A DNA stretch of 64,000 nt from NCBI RefSeq assembly GCF_001421765.1, contig NZ_LMLA01000007.1, forward strand, positions 521,510 through 585,509, in the 5' to 3' direction. The translations under genes were made by a program, and so were the position numbers. The notes under the pieces are model-generated. The model was not told where the DNA came from and ran no database searches. It saw only the letters and a list, made by a program, of their open reading frames with translations. Origin of the DNA: Sphingomonas sp. Leaf32 (lineage in GTDB: Bacteria > Pseudomonadota > Alphaproteobacteria > Sphingomonadales > Sphingomonadaceae). Of this stretch, positions 10,275 to 18,393 are shown piece after piece (the first letter of the stretch is position 1; each line of letters begins with the position of its first letter).

Positions 10275-10395
10275 CCGTTTGGTTCGAGCAGCTTCGAGCG
10301 TAGTCGAGAAGCGTCTGTCGAGAACTTCCGTCCAGCGGAACCCCGTTCTCGATACGCGCTCTCGACTTCGCTCGATCGCTACTCGAACCAAACGG
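10275..10395. repeat. Palindromic repeat between gspE and gspF
   Basis: CCGTTTGGTTCGAG (10275-10288) and CTCGAACCAAACGG (10382-10395) form perfect terminal inverted repeats. Between them are several TCGAGAA / TTCTCGA blocks. The same termini recur at 12870-12965. Confidence 0.8.
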
Positions 10396-10417
10396 TTATG
10401 GTAGGTGAGGTGGTAGG

Positions 10418-11644
10418 GTGACCGCCTACACCTACCGCGCCGCCAGCCGCACCGGCGCGACGGTCAAGGGCGTGATCGAGGCCTCCAGCCCCGCCGCCGC
10501 CCGCGCGGCTCTTCGCGAACGCGGCGAACTGCCGCTGTCGGTCGAGGAAGCAGCCGAACGCGGTCCCAAGCTCGGCAGCATCCAGCTGCCCCGGCTGTTC
10601 CGGCGTGGGGTGTCGGCCAAGGCGCTGGCGACGCTGACCCGGCAGATCGCGACGCTGGTCGGATCGGACATCTCGATCGAGGAATCGCTGCGCATCGTCG
10701 CGGGGCAGGCGGACAATGCGGCGGTCAATGCGCTGTTGCTGGACGTGCGCGCCGCGATCCTCGACGGACGCAGCTTCGCGCAGGGGCTGGGCCGGCATCC
10801 CAAGGCATTTCCCGAATTCTACCGTGCGTCGGTGGCGGCAGGGGAACAGTCGGGGCGGTTGCCCGACGTGCTCAATCACCTCGCCAATTTCGTCGAGACG
10901 CGGCAGGCCAACGGGCAGAAGATGCAGCTGGCGCTGCTGTACCCGGCGCTGCTGGCGACCGTCAGCTTCGGCATGATGGTGCTGCTGATGGTCTATGTCG
11001 TGCCCGACATCGTCCGGGTGTTCGTGTCGCGCGGGGCGGAACTGCCGTTCCTGACACGCGCGCTGATCGCGCTGTCGGCGTTCATCCAGAAATTCGGGCT
11101 GTATGTCGCGGTCGGGGCGCTGGTGCTGTTCGTGGTCGGCGCACGCTGGCTGAAGGTGCCGGGCAACCGGCTGCGGGTCGACCGGCGGCTGGCGACCCGC
11201 GCGCCGTTCCGCCGGTTCAGTCGCCAGCATAATGCGGCGCGCTTCGCCGGCAGCCTTGCCACGTTGGTCGGCAGCGCGGTGCCGCTGGTCGAGGCGCTCC
11301 ACGCCGCCGCCGCCGTCACCCCCAACCGCTTCGTGCGCGACAAGGCGCTGACCGTCGCCGCGCGAGTGCGCGAAGGGTTGAGCCTGCGCGCGGCGATGGC
11401 GGAGGCTGAGATATTCCCGTCGATGCTGGTCGCGATCGTCGCCTCGGGCGAGACGTCGGGGCGGCTGGCGCCGGCGCTCGACCGCGCGTCGGGCGAACTG
11501 GAGCGGGAACTGGATGCGCTGGTCGCGACGCTGGTCGCGCTGGTCGAACCGATGGTGCTGCTGCTGATGGGCGGGCTGGTGCTGATGATGGTGCTGGCGA
11601 TCCTGTTGCCGATCATCAATCTCAACAATCTGGTGACGATCTGA
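10418..11644 (+). CDS. gspF: Type II secretion system inner-membrane protein GspF
   Basis: GspF is the polytopic platform protein that contacts GspE and the pseudopilus. The 408-residue length is normal. The N terminus (TAYTYRAASRTGATVKGVIEA) is the GspF signature. Two homologous cytoplasmic domains (LTRQIATLVGSDISIEESLR and FAGSLATLVGSAVPLVEALH) alternate with membrane helices (ALLATVSFGMMVLLMVYVV; GLYVAVGALVLFVVGAR; MVLLLMGGLVLMMVLAILLP). Translation starts at GTG 10418 with GGTAGG just upstream. It closes the plus-strand gspLMEF arm. Confidence 0.93.
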   Translation: MTAYTYRAASRTGATVKGVIEASSPAAARAALRERGELPLSVEEAAERGPKLGSIQLPRLFRRGVSAKALATLTRQIATLVGSDISIEESLRIVAGQADNAAVNALLLDVRAAILDGRSFAQGLGRHPKAFPEFYRASVAAGEQSGRLPDVLNHLANFVETRQANGQKMQLALLYPALLATVSFGMMVLLMVYVVPDIVRVFVSRGAELPFLTRALIALSAFIQKFGLYVAVGALVLFVVGARWLKVPGNRLRVDRRLATRAPFRRFSRQHNAARFAGSLATLVGSAVPLVEALHAAAAVTPNRFVRDKALTVAARVREGLSLRAAMAEAEIFPSMLVAIVASGETSGRLAPALDRASGELERELDALVATLVALVEPMVLLLMGGLVLMMVLAILLPIINLNNLVTI

Positions 11645-11649
11645 ACCGT

Positions 11650-11735
11650 ATCCCCGCGCAGGCGGGGATCCAGGGTCGCAGACGCTGCCGTTTGTGGCTC
11701 TGGCCCCCCCGCCTGTGCGGGGGTACGGTTCGCGT
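11650..11735. repeat. REP-like palindrome downstream of gspF
   Basis: CCCCGCGCAGGCGGGG and CCCCCCGCCTGTGCGGGGG are two palindromic units facing each other across about 45 bp. They may also act as a terminator-like structure for the gspLMEF transcript. Confidence 0.65.
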
Positions 11736-11787
11736 CGGCGGTGGGCGCGTGGTACTGCTGTCGTTCGCATCTTAACAAGGAACTGCC

Positions 11788-12705
11788 ATGACCGACCTCG
11801 CCCGCATCGTCGCCGAGGTGACGGAAGAGATCACCGCCAATGCCGCCGAGATCGAGCGGGCGGCGGAGGCCGGTCACGACTATCCACCCGACTGGTTCGG
11901 GATGGCAGTAGCGACGGCGGACGGCGGGTTATTCCATGGCGGCTATGCCCATATCCGCTTTCCGATCCAGAGCATTTCCAAGGTCTTCGCGCTCGAACTG
12001 GCGCTGGAGGCGTGTGGGGATCAGGCGTTCAAGCGTGTCGGGCGCGAGCCGTCGGGCGATCCGTTCAACTCGATCGTCGACCTCGAGCGCAACAAGGGCG
12101 TGCCACGCAACCCGTTCATCAACGCGGGCGCGTTGGTGGTGTGCGACATATTGGTCGAGCATAAGGGCGACGATGCGTCGGCGCGGGCGGTGGTCGAGTT
12201 CGTACGCGAGCAGGCGGGCCTTGGCGACGTGGTCCTCAACGACGACGTGCTGGAAAGCGGGCGCAAGGGCGGTGACTTGAACCGGGCGATGATGAGCTTC
12301 GCCAAGCATCACGGCAATCTGCACTGCGACATCGACGAGGTGATGGAAGCCTATGTCCATCAATGCGCGATCGAGATCGACGCGAAGTCGCTGGCGAAGG
12401 CCGGGCTGTTCCTGACCCGCACCGCGCGGACCGGCGATGCGGAGGGCGACAAGCGGGCGAAGCGGACGCGGCGGCTGCTGTCGCTGATGACGACCAGCGG
12501 GCAATATGACGGGTCGGGGGATTTCGCGTACCGGGTCGGGCTGCCGGCCAAGAGCGGGGTAGGAGGCGGCATCCTCGCCATCGTGCCGCAGGTCGCGTCG
12601 ATCGCGGTGTGGTCGAACAATCTCGACAAGCAGGGGAATTCGATTCTGGGGGTCAAGGCGCTCGAGTTGCTGGCGGACAAGGCGGATTGGTCGGTGTTCG
12701 GATAA
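11788..12705 (+). CDS. glsA: Glutaminase
   Basis: The predicted enzyme hydrolyses L-glutamine to glutamate and ammonia in the cytoplasm. At 305 residues it has the normal length of bacterial glutaminases with the serine beta-lactamase fold. The nucleophile motif S-x-x-K is seen as SISK (Ser62-Lys65), followed by PSGDPFNS and NPFINAGALVV, which contribute substrate-binding Asn/Glu residues, and by GLPAKSGVGGGI near the C terminus. The ATG follows AAGGAAC. It has its own transcription unit between two repeat clusters. Confidence 0.93.
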   Translation: MTDLARIVAEVTEEITANAAEIERAAEAGHDYPPDWFGMAVATADGGLFHGGYAHIRFPIQSISKVFALELALEACGDQAFKRVGREPSGDPFNSIVDLERNKGVPRNPFINAGALVVCDILVEHKGDDASARAVVEFVREQAGLGDVVLNDDVLESGRKGGDLNRAMMSFAKHHGNLHCDIDEVMEAYVHQCAIEIDAKSLAKAGLFLTRTARTGDAEGDKRAKRTRRLLSLMTTSGQYDGSGDFAYRVGLPAKSGVGGGILAIVPQVASIAVWSNNLDKQGNSILGVKALELLADKADWSVFG

Positions 12706-12730
12706 CGCTTACCGTTCTACCCTGCCAAAA

Positions 12731-12845
12731 CCGTTCGTCCTGAGTAGCCATTGAGGTTGTCGAAATGGCGTATCGAAGGACCATTGGTGGCGGGTGCTTC
12801 GATACGGGTCTTCGACTTCGCTGAGCCCCTACTCAGCATGAACGG
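12731..12845. repeat. Palindromic repeat (CCGTTCGTCCTGAGTAG type)
   Basis: CCGTTCGTCCTGAGTAG at the left edge faces CTACTCAGCATGAACGG at the right. Internal GAAGGACC/GGGTCTTC-like arms add secondary structure. It lies just after the glutaminase gene and ends in a T-run (CTTTTTT), so it may double as a terminator. Confidence 0.75.
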
Positions 12846-12869
12846 CTTTTTTCAGCCTGCCGTTTCCTT

Positions 12870-12965
12870 CCGTTTGGTTCGAGCTTGTCGAGAACTTGAT
12901 GCCCCAAACGACCGCGTTCTCGACGGACGCTTCTCGACAGGCTCGAAGCTGCTCGAACCGAACGG
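12870..12965. repeat. Palindromic repeat, same family as the gspE-gspF repeat
   Basis: CCGTTTGGTTCGAG (12870-12883) and CTCGAACCGAACGG (12952-12965) are the inverted ends. The interior has TCGAGAAC and GTTCTCGA blocks. It occupies the space before the convergent M20 hydrolase gene. Confidence 0.8.
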
Positions 12966-12979
12966 GGTGGGGCGAGGTG

Positions 12980-14308
12980 TCAGTTACCGGAAGCTGGCCC
13001 CAGCAAATCCAACACCGCCGCCGTCATCGCGATCGTGCCGGTCACTATCGACGGCTCCGGCGCGATCTTGAACAGCGGCGAATGGTGCGAGGGGATCGCC
13101 GGACCGCCGTTCTTCGCCGCGACGATATCCGCCATCGGCGTGCCGCCGACCGCGAAATAATAGCCTTTCACCTTGGAGTCCGGCTGGACCAGATAGGCGA
13201 AATCCTCCGCGCCCATGCCGGTCTGTTCGAACGGGACGACGTTCTTCGCGCCCAGCGTCGTCGCCATCACCGCGTTCAGGCGGCGGGCGAGCGGGGCGTC
13301 GTTGATCGCGGTCGGCGTGCCCTCGATAACCTTGGCGGTCGGCATCTTGTCGGCGGGCATCCCGTTCAGCGTGCCGATGCCGGTGGTGACGCGCTGGATA
13401 CCGTCGAGTAGCTGCTTGCGTGTCGCTTCGTCATTAGCGCGGACGGTGACCTGCAACTTGGCCATGTCGCTGATGATGTTGTGCTTGAGGCCGGCATGGA
13501 ACGATCCGACGGTGATGACACCGGGATCGAGCGGCTGGCGTTCGCGGCTGATGAGGCCCTGCAACGCGATCACCAGCTGCGACGCCATATAGACCGGGTC
13601 TTTGCCGGCGTGGGGGCTGGCACCATGCGCGCCGATGCCGGGGACGTCGATGTCGACCGAGTCCGACGAGGAATATTGAATGCCCTCCGATGCCGACACC
13701 ATGCCCGCCGGCAGCCCGGCGGCGACGTGGAAGGCCAGCGCGTAATCGGGCTTGGGGAAGCGGCGGTAGAGGCCGTCCGCCAGCATCGCCTTCGCGCCGC
13801 CGACGCGTTCCTCGGCGGGCTGGACGATGAAGACGATCGTGCCCTTCCACCGATCCTTCAGCGCCGCCAGCCGGCGCGCGGTGCCGACCATCGCGGTGAT
13901 ATGGGTGTCGTGACCGCAGGCGTGCATCACCGGGGCCTCGACCCCGTCCACCCCGACCTGGCGCACCTTGCTGGCATTGGGCAGGCCCGATTTCTCCTCG
14001 ACCGGCAGGCCGTCCATGTCCGCGCGGACCAGCACCGTCGGGCCGGCACCGTTCTTGAGCACACCGACGACGCCGGTGCCGCCGACGCCGGTGGTGACCT
14101 GCATCCCCGGCACCTTGCGCAGTTCGGTCGCCATGCGCTCGGCGGTCTTCACCTCCTTGAACGACAATTCGGGGTTGCGGTGGAACCAGTCCCACATGCC
14201 GCCCAGCGACGCGGTGTAATCGGCGCGGACGGCAGGTGCCCAGTCGGGTTCGGCCATGGCGGGCGTCGCGGCGAACAGGCAGGCGGCGGTGGCGATCAGA
14301 TTGCGCAT
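12980..14308 (-). CDS. Secreted M20D-family amidohydrolase/peptidase
   Basis: The product is a 442-residue metal-dependent amidohydrolase of the M20D type (hippurate hydrolase/IAA-amino-acid hydrolase-like). A signal peptide (MRNLIATAACLFAATPAMA) indicates export. Metal-binding motifs include VLVRADMDGLPVEE, MHACGHDTHITAMVG and QPAEERVGGAKAM (adjacent catalytic Glu pair). The dimerisation domain lies around GAHGASPHAGKDPV, and GMGAEDFAYL plus the late His (PSHHSPLF) complete the site. The substrate cannot be predicted beyond N-acyl or peptide amides. The ATG at 14308 is chosen because it begins the signal peptide. Confidence 0.9.
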   Translation of the reverse strand: MRNLIATAACLFAATPAMAEPDWAPAVRADYTASLGGMWDWFHRNPELSFKEVKTAERMATELRKVPGMQVTTGVGGTGVVGVLKNGAGPTVLVRADMDGLPVEEKSGLPNASKVRQVGVDGVEAPVMHACGHDTHITAMVGTARRLAALKDRWKGTIVFIVQPAEERVGGAKAMLADGLYRRFPKPDYALAFHVAAGLPAGMVSASEGIQYSSSDSVDIDVPGIGAHGASPHAGKDPVYMASQLVIALQGLISRERQPLDPGVITVGSFHAGLKHNIISDMAKLQVTVRANDEATRKQLLDGIQRVTTGIGTLNGMPADKMPTAKVIEGTPTAINDAPLARRLNAVMATTLGAKNVVPFEQTGMGAEDFAYLVQPDSKVKGYYFAVGGTPMADIVAAKNGGPAIPSHHSPLFKIAPEPSIVTGTIAMTAAVLDLLGPASGN

Positions 14309-14640
14309 GGTGTGTCCCCTTTGGGTCTGCAGGCTATCGGGTTCGGGGGCGGTGTCGAGGGGATTCGGTTGGGGCGGGGGTGCGGAGATGGAAGAAGGGA
14401 GTGGTTCGCGCGGAGACGCGGAGGCGCGGAGAGGTAGGGTTGGCGGCAACTGCTTCGTGCCTCACACTCCTCAGGAAGCGATCGGCCGAAGTTCGTCATC
14501 CCAGCGCAGGCTGGCATCTTCCGCGGCGAGGCGTGCGCTTAGCGACCGGCGGGAGTGTCCGATATCGTGTGCGTGAGGCTGGTTGTCGCTATCAGATGAC
14601 GAACCGCTCACCGAAGATCACGGAGAACAGGCTCTTCGCC
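14309..14640. other. Intergenic DNA without a recognisable gene
   Basis: The stretch between the M20 gene and the IS256 relic contains one half of a REP-like palindrome (CATCCCAGCGCAGGCTGG near 14510) and a purine-rich run (GCGGAGACGCGGAGGCGCGG near 14408). I see no convincing coding frame. Confidence 0.5.
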
Positions 14641-15060
14641 TCACTCCACTTTCGCGGCGGCCGTTTCCATTCTTACGCCGCGATTCTTGAGCTCGTTCTT
14701 TACCCTGAACCGGAATTTCGCACCCTCGGTCTGCTCGAGCCAGATACCGAGCACCTCTTTCGTGTCGTCCGGCTGAATGCCCAGCGCGATGTACACCGCC
14801 TTGTCACGCGACACCGCCAGCGTCACCTTCGACGTACCGGTCAGTACGGTCTTTCTGGATGAGCCGTTGCGCCGGTTGATCGCGCCTGCAGCGCCTTCAT
14901 TCTCCAGACGATCGTCCAGCTCCGCTGGCGGCATCCACTTGGAGAGCGCCTTCTTCAACTCGCGAGCAGACCGCCCTTCAAACAAATCTTGCGGGTCACG
15001 ACCCGCAAGCAACTGGTCCAACATGTCGTGGTCGATCGCCATATCGATGGTCCTTCCCAT
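14641..15060 (-). pseudogene. IS256-family transposase remnant, internally deleted
   Basis: The 139-codon frame begins MAIDHDMLDQLLAGRDPQDLF, the typical N terminus of IS256-group (MULE-like) transposases, and continues through RRNGSSRKTVLTGTSKVTL. It then jumps directly to KAVYIALGIQPDDTKEVLGI and EQTEGAKFRFRVKNELKNRGV, which in full-length relatives lies more than 100 residues later. A large in-frame internal deletion has therefore removed the region before and around the first catalytic Asp, and the C-terminal part is also missing. It cannot encode an active enzyme. Confidence 0.85.
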
Positions 15061-15100
15061 TCCATCTTATGGCCCCACGCACAAAATTCCGGACAGTCCC
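14641..15100 (-). mobile_element. Remnant of an IS256-family insertion sequence
   Basis: The left end is probably at 15100, where GGGACTGTCCGGAATTTTGTGC (read on the minus strand) resembles IS256-group terminal inverted repeats. No matching right end is found before 14641, so the element is truncated on that side. Confidence 0.7.
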
Positions 15101-15189
15101 TTGGAAAGCCTGCTGTTCGCTGAGACGGACATACCGACGATAACAATCAGCGCGAGCATTACGATAAAGGCTTGGAGCCACAGCTTCAC
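15065..15189 (-). pseudogene. N-terminal fragment of an unknown membrane or exported protein interrupted by the IS256 relic
   Basis: Reading leftward from a GTG at 15189, a short frame encodes a basic start followed by the hydrophobic stretch WLQAFIVMLALIVIVGMSV. It runs into the IS end at 15100 and stops just inside it. This looks like the signal or membrane anchor of a gene cut by the insertion. The rest of the gene is not seen on the far side of the element. The gene is not identified. Confidence 0.35.
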
Positions 15190-15402
15190 CTTCCGGATTA
15201 TCAGTCATCAACGATGGGCTGATTATGCTATAACGCCTCTGGCACCTTCTCGATAAGGAACCGCTGGCGAGGCGGTCGGGGCGTTCCCATTGGGATGGTG
15301 AAATGAGAATGCACCGTACCCAAGCGGTACGCCGAGAGGATCGTATCCGATATTGATCGCTTGGACTATGGCGCTCGTACCACTGTCGGATTCCGAAAGA
15401 CC

Positions 15403-17115
15403 ATGCCCCTAGCATCCATTCACTTTCGGCGGGCGGGCTTGTTCGCGCCGCTCGCGCTTGCCTCGCTTGCCGGCATCCTCAGCGCGGCGGCGCCTTCGAG
15501 CCCCGCAACCGGGCAGGCGGGAGTCGTCCTCGATCTCCAGCCGGTCGTATCGTCGACGGTCTCGGAGATGCGCGTCATCGAGCGGTTGCCGGCGGACTTC
15601 GCCAAGCCGGGTGAGCCGCTGACCTTGGCCTTCGATACCCTTGCGCCGGTGTATGAGCGAACGAGCGACAAAGTCGAAGGCTTGATCGTCGAGGACGCGC
15701 TTGGCCGGGTGCCCATGGCAGGTCCGGTTCGGGACGGTGACGAGGATCTCTGGCGTGCGAACCGCCCGACGCAAGGCCCCGTCACGATCCGCTACAGCGT
15801 GCCCGCTGCCTCGAACGCCGTCCCGCATTCGGGTCCGATCACCTATCTGCAAGCCACGGCCGGCGGATTGTCCGGGGCCTTTTCCAGTTTCCTGCTGGCC
15901 CCCCGGAACGCTGGTCGCACGAACATCGCGGTCCGCTGGCAAATGCCCGCAGGCCAGCGCGCCATCACCACCGCCAGTGTCGATGATTTCGACCAGACCA
16001 CCACTTTATCGCAGCTCGCCAATACCCTCTTCGTGGCCGGCTCCCTCGTCCAGTCCCCGGAGAACCCGTCCAACGACACGCTGGTCATCGCCGGCCTCGC
16101 GCAGCCGAAGTCCGAGGTCGAGCAGGCAGCCCTGTGGTTCAGGCCGGCCCTTGCCGCCATGGGGGAGGCGTTCGGTGCCGGAAAGGACAATGGCTATCGG
16201 GTCATGTTCTTCTCGCACGACCGGCAGGGCTTTTCGAGCGGCACCTCGAAGAAAGGGGGTTTTCTGTTCTTCCTGCCCTCCAACCAGCGCCTGTCCTCGC
16301 CGAAGCAACGCTCCATCATCGCGCACGAGATGGTGCACTCGTTCGTCAACTTCTACGGCGGCGATACCGGCGACTGGTACAATGAAGGGATCGCGGACTA
16401 TGCCGCGCTGATCGTGCCGCAGGCCGCCGGTCTGGTAACCCCGCAGGAATATCTCCGGCTCGTCAACGAAGAGGCGGCATTCTACTATCTCAACCGGTTC
16501 CGCGACACACCGAACGACAAGATTGCGGACATTCCGCCCAGGGCGATCGGCGGATGGTCCGTGCCCTACACCCGCGGGGCGATGTATTTCGCGAACCTCG
16601 ACGCGAAGCTGCGCGCGCGCCATTCGAAGGTGACGGTGCTCGATCTGGTCAAAAGGATGAACCCGCTCGGAACGCAGGGACCGATCGCTTCAGCGGAATG
16701 GTCGAAGCTGCTGATGACGCATGCTGGCACATGGGCGGTGGCGGACTGGCGCGACATGATGGCGGGCAAGCTGATCCGTCCGGTTCCCGGCGCGTTCGGC
16801 GAATGCCTCGTGGCACGACCAATCACCGCGGGTCAGCTCGATCTGGGGGCGTCCGGCACCAGTTTCAGGAAGGGCAACCGGATAGGACATGTCGATCCCG
16901 CGTCCAACGCCTTCAAGGCGGGACTGCGCAGCAGCGATGTTTTCCGCGAGACGTTCGAACCCAATGACGCCGGTCTCAGCTTCGACGAGCGCGTCACGTT
17001 CAAGGTAGCGCGGGACGGGAAGCCGATGGACGTCACTTTCGCGCCGCGATCGGGACGGGCAATCGGCTACAAGTGGTTTCCACGGTCGGGGAATGCTGCC
17101 CGACCCTGCCGATAG
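15403..17115 (+). CDS. M61-like (gluzincin) metallopeptidase with C-terminal PDZ-like region
   Basis: The 570-residue product has an N-terminal signal (FAPLALASLAGILSAAA), a beta-rich N-terminal domain, and a zinc site HEMVH (His308, Glu309, His312) with the third ligand Glu328 in WYNEGIADYAA. This HEXXH-N15-E arrangement is that of gluzincins such as the M61 glycyl aminopeptidase family. The C-terminal part (HVDPASNAFKAGLRSSDVF, then VTFKVARDGKPMDVTF) resembles a PDZ domain, also as in M61 enzymes. Substrate is unknown. The ATG at 15403 is preferred over an upstream TTG at 15361 because it starts the signal peptide. It is monocistronic. Confidence 0.8.
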   Translation: MPLASIHFRRAGLFAPLALASLAGILSAAAPSSPATGQAGVVLDLQPVVSSTVSEMRVIERLPADFAKPGEPLTLAFDTLAPVYERTSDKVEGLIVEDALGRVPMAGPVRDGDEDLWRANRPTQGPVTIRYSVPAASNAVPHSGPITYLQATAGGLSGAFSSFLLAPRNAGRTNIAVRWQMPAGQRAITTASVDDFDQTTTLSQLANTLFVAGSLVQSPENPSNDTLVIAGLAQPKSEVEQAALWFRPALAAMGEAFGAGKDNGYRVMFFSHDRQGFSSGTSKKGGFLFFLPSNQRLSSPKQRSIIAHEMVHSFVNFYGGDTGDWYNEGIADYAALIVPQAAGLVTPQEYLRLVNEEAAFYYLNRFRDTPNDKIADIPPRAIGGWSVPYTRGAMYFANLDAKLRARHSKVTVLDLVKRMNPLGTQGPIASAEWSKLLMTHAGTWAVADWRDMMAGKLIRPVPGAFGECLVARPITAGQLDLGASGTSFRKGNRIGHVDPASNAFKAGLRSSDVFRETFEPNDAGLSFDERVTFKVARDGKPMDVTFAPRSGRAIGYKWFPRSGNAARPCR

Positions 17116-17188
17116 GACGCCGTGATCGGCGGGCCGGCTCGACGTCATCGCAAAGCGACGGTCGAGCCGGCCTTCCGGTCAGGCGTCG

Positions 17189-17599
17189 TTATGCGTCGGC
17201 GGTGATTTGCGTGGTGTTGTACCGGGCGATCTTCCATTCACCCGACGGCAGTTTGCGCAGCAGGAACAGCTCCAGATAGCTGGCCTCCTCGGCCTCGCCG
17301 GTCGCCTTGGTGGTCTGGGTGCCACTCGTCGCCGAACGGACGAAACCCCAGTCCGCGCTGATCTGCTGCACCTCCGTCACCTTGGGGGTCAGGTTGAAGT
17401 CGATCGCACCGAACATGCCGGGATACACCTGGGCCAGCGCCGCCTTGCCTTCGAACGCCGGTCCGACCGGGGCCATCAGCACACCGTCTTCGGTATAGGT
17501 GGCAAGCGCCGCCTCGACATCACCGCGCATGAAGGCAGCCATATAGTCCAGCACGACCGCTTCGAGGGCCGGCGACTCATCGACGAAATTCTGGCGCAT
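17189..17599 (-). CDS. SnoaL-like/DUF4440 nuclear-transport-factor-2-fold protein
   Basis: This 136-residue protein has the NTF2-like layout: an N-terminal helix (LEAVVLDYMAAFMRGDVEAALATYTEDGVLMAP), a central FEGKAALAQVYPGMF segment and a C-terminal strand FLLRKLPSGEWKIARYNTTQI. Such proteins are small ligand-binding or cyclase-like domains; no specific reaction can be assigned. It sits about 80 bp downstream of the co-directional NADP-dependent reductase gene and probably shares its transcript. Confidence 0.8.
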   Translation of the reverse strand: MRQNFVDESPALEAVVLDYMAAFMRGDVEAALATYTEDGVLMAPVGPAFEGKAALAQVYPGMFGAIDFNLTPKVTEVQQISADWGFVRSATSGTQTTKATGEAEEASYLELFLLRKLPSGEWKIARYNTTQITADA

Positions 17600-17680
17600 T
17601 GTACATCTCCTGAAAGTTGACCGGCTTCCGACGGAAACCGGATGCCGCCGGAGCGGCGAAGGGCAACCGGATACGCGCGT

Positions 17681-18277
17681 TCAGTCCTGCTTGATGAAGC
17701 TCTGCGCCATGAGCGGACCGCCGAACTGGGCGAGACGGCCGCCTTCGTCGATCCGGCCAAGATCGATCGGCGCGAAACCGAGCGCATTGGCCAGTTCTGC
17801 GAACGTCCGGGTCGCGTCGGCGTCGTTGCCGGAGCTGAAGACCGTCTGGCGGCCGCCTTCGACCTTTGGAACCGATGCCAGGATGGCGGCGGGAAGCGTG
17901 TTGAACGCCTTGACCAGGCGGGCGCCCGGTACGAGGTCGGCAACGACATCGCTCGACGCCCTTCCGCCGAGATCGGCGGGGGAAAAATCGCTGAAGTCGA
18001 TCGCGTTGGTCGCGTCGATGACGATCCGGCCCTGCCAGTCGCTCACGTCCGCCACGACGTCCTTCACGGCGGTGAAGGGAACCGCCAGGATCACCACGTC
18101 GGCGGTCAGCGCTTCGGCCAGCTCGGTCGGTTGGACGCTGGTCCCAACCTCTTCCGCGAGCGCCGCGATCGACGCCGGGCCGCGGCTGTTGGCGATCTGC
18201 ACGGGAATATCCTTGCGGGCGAACTGACGAGCAAGGGCGGTGCCGATCGCACCGGATCCGATGATGGCGAAGGTCAT
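17681..18277 (-). CDS. NADPH-dependent F420-reductase-like oxidoreductase
   Basis: This 198-residue protein starts with a Rossmann dinucleotide-binding motif (IIGSGAIGTALARQFARKD) and contains ANSRGPAS, a typical NADP-phosphate contact loop. The segments VILAVPFTAVKDVV, IVIDATNAID and ARLVKAFNTLPA are shared with the COG2085 family (NADPH:F420 reductase-like and related imine-reductase-like proteins). The true substrate is unknown, and F420 use is not implied. It is divergent from a LysR-type regulator, which is its likely controller, and precedes the SnoaL-like gene. Confidence 0.85.
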   Translation of the reverse strand: MTFAIIGSGAIGTALARQFARKDIPVQIANSRGPASIAALAEEVGTSVQPTELAEALTADVVILAVPFTAVKDVVADVSDWQGRIVIDATNAIDFSDFSPADLGGRASSDVVADLVPGARLVKAFNTLPAAILASVPKVEGGRQTVFSSGNDADATRTFAELANALGFAPIDLGRIDEGGRLAQFGGPLMAQSFIKQD

Positions 18278-18330
18278 GAAAAGTCCTCTCGATAGCGTGC
18301 GTTTGCAGCGGCGGTTGGATGAGGAGTATC

Positions 18331-18363
18331 TATGCCTGCTGGATTGACGGTAAAACCGGCATA
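18331..18363. promoter_or_regulatory. Inverted repeat in the reductase-lysR divergent region
   Basis: TATGCC (18331-18336) and GGCATA (18358-18363) form a perfect 6-bp inverted repeat separated by 21 bp. It lies between the divergent reductase and lysR-type genes, where a LysR operator is expected. Binding is inferred. Confidence 0.4.
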
Positions 18364-18393
18364 AAATAGGTGATTACGTTCGAGGGAATCGAT

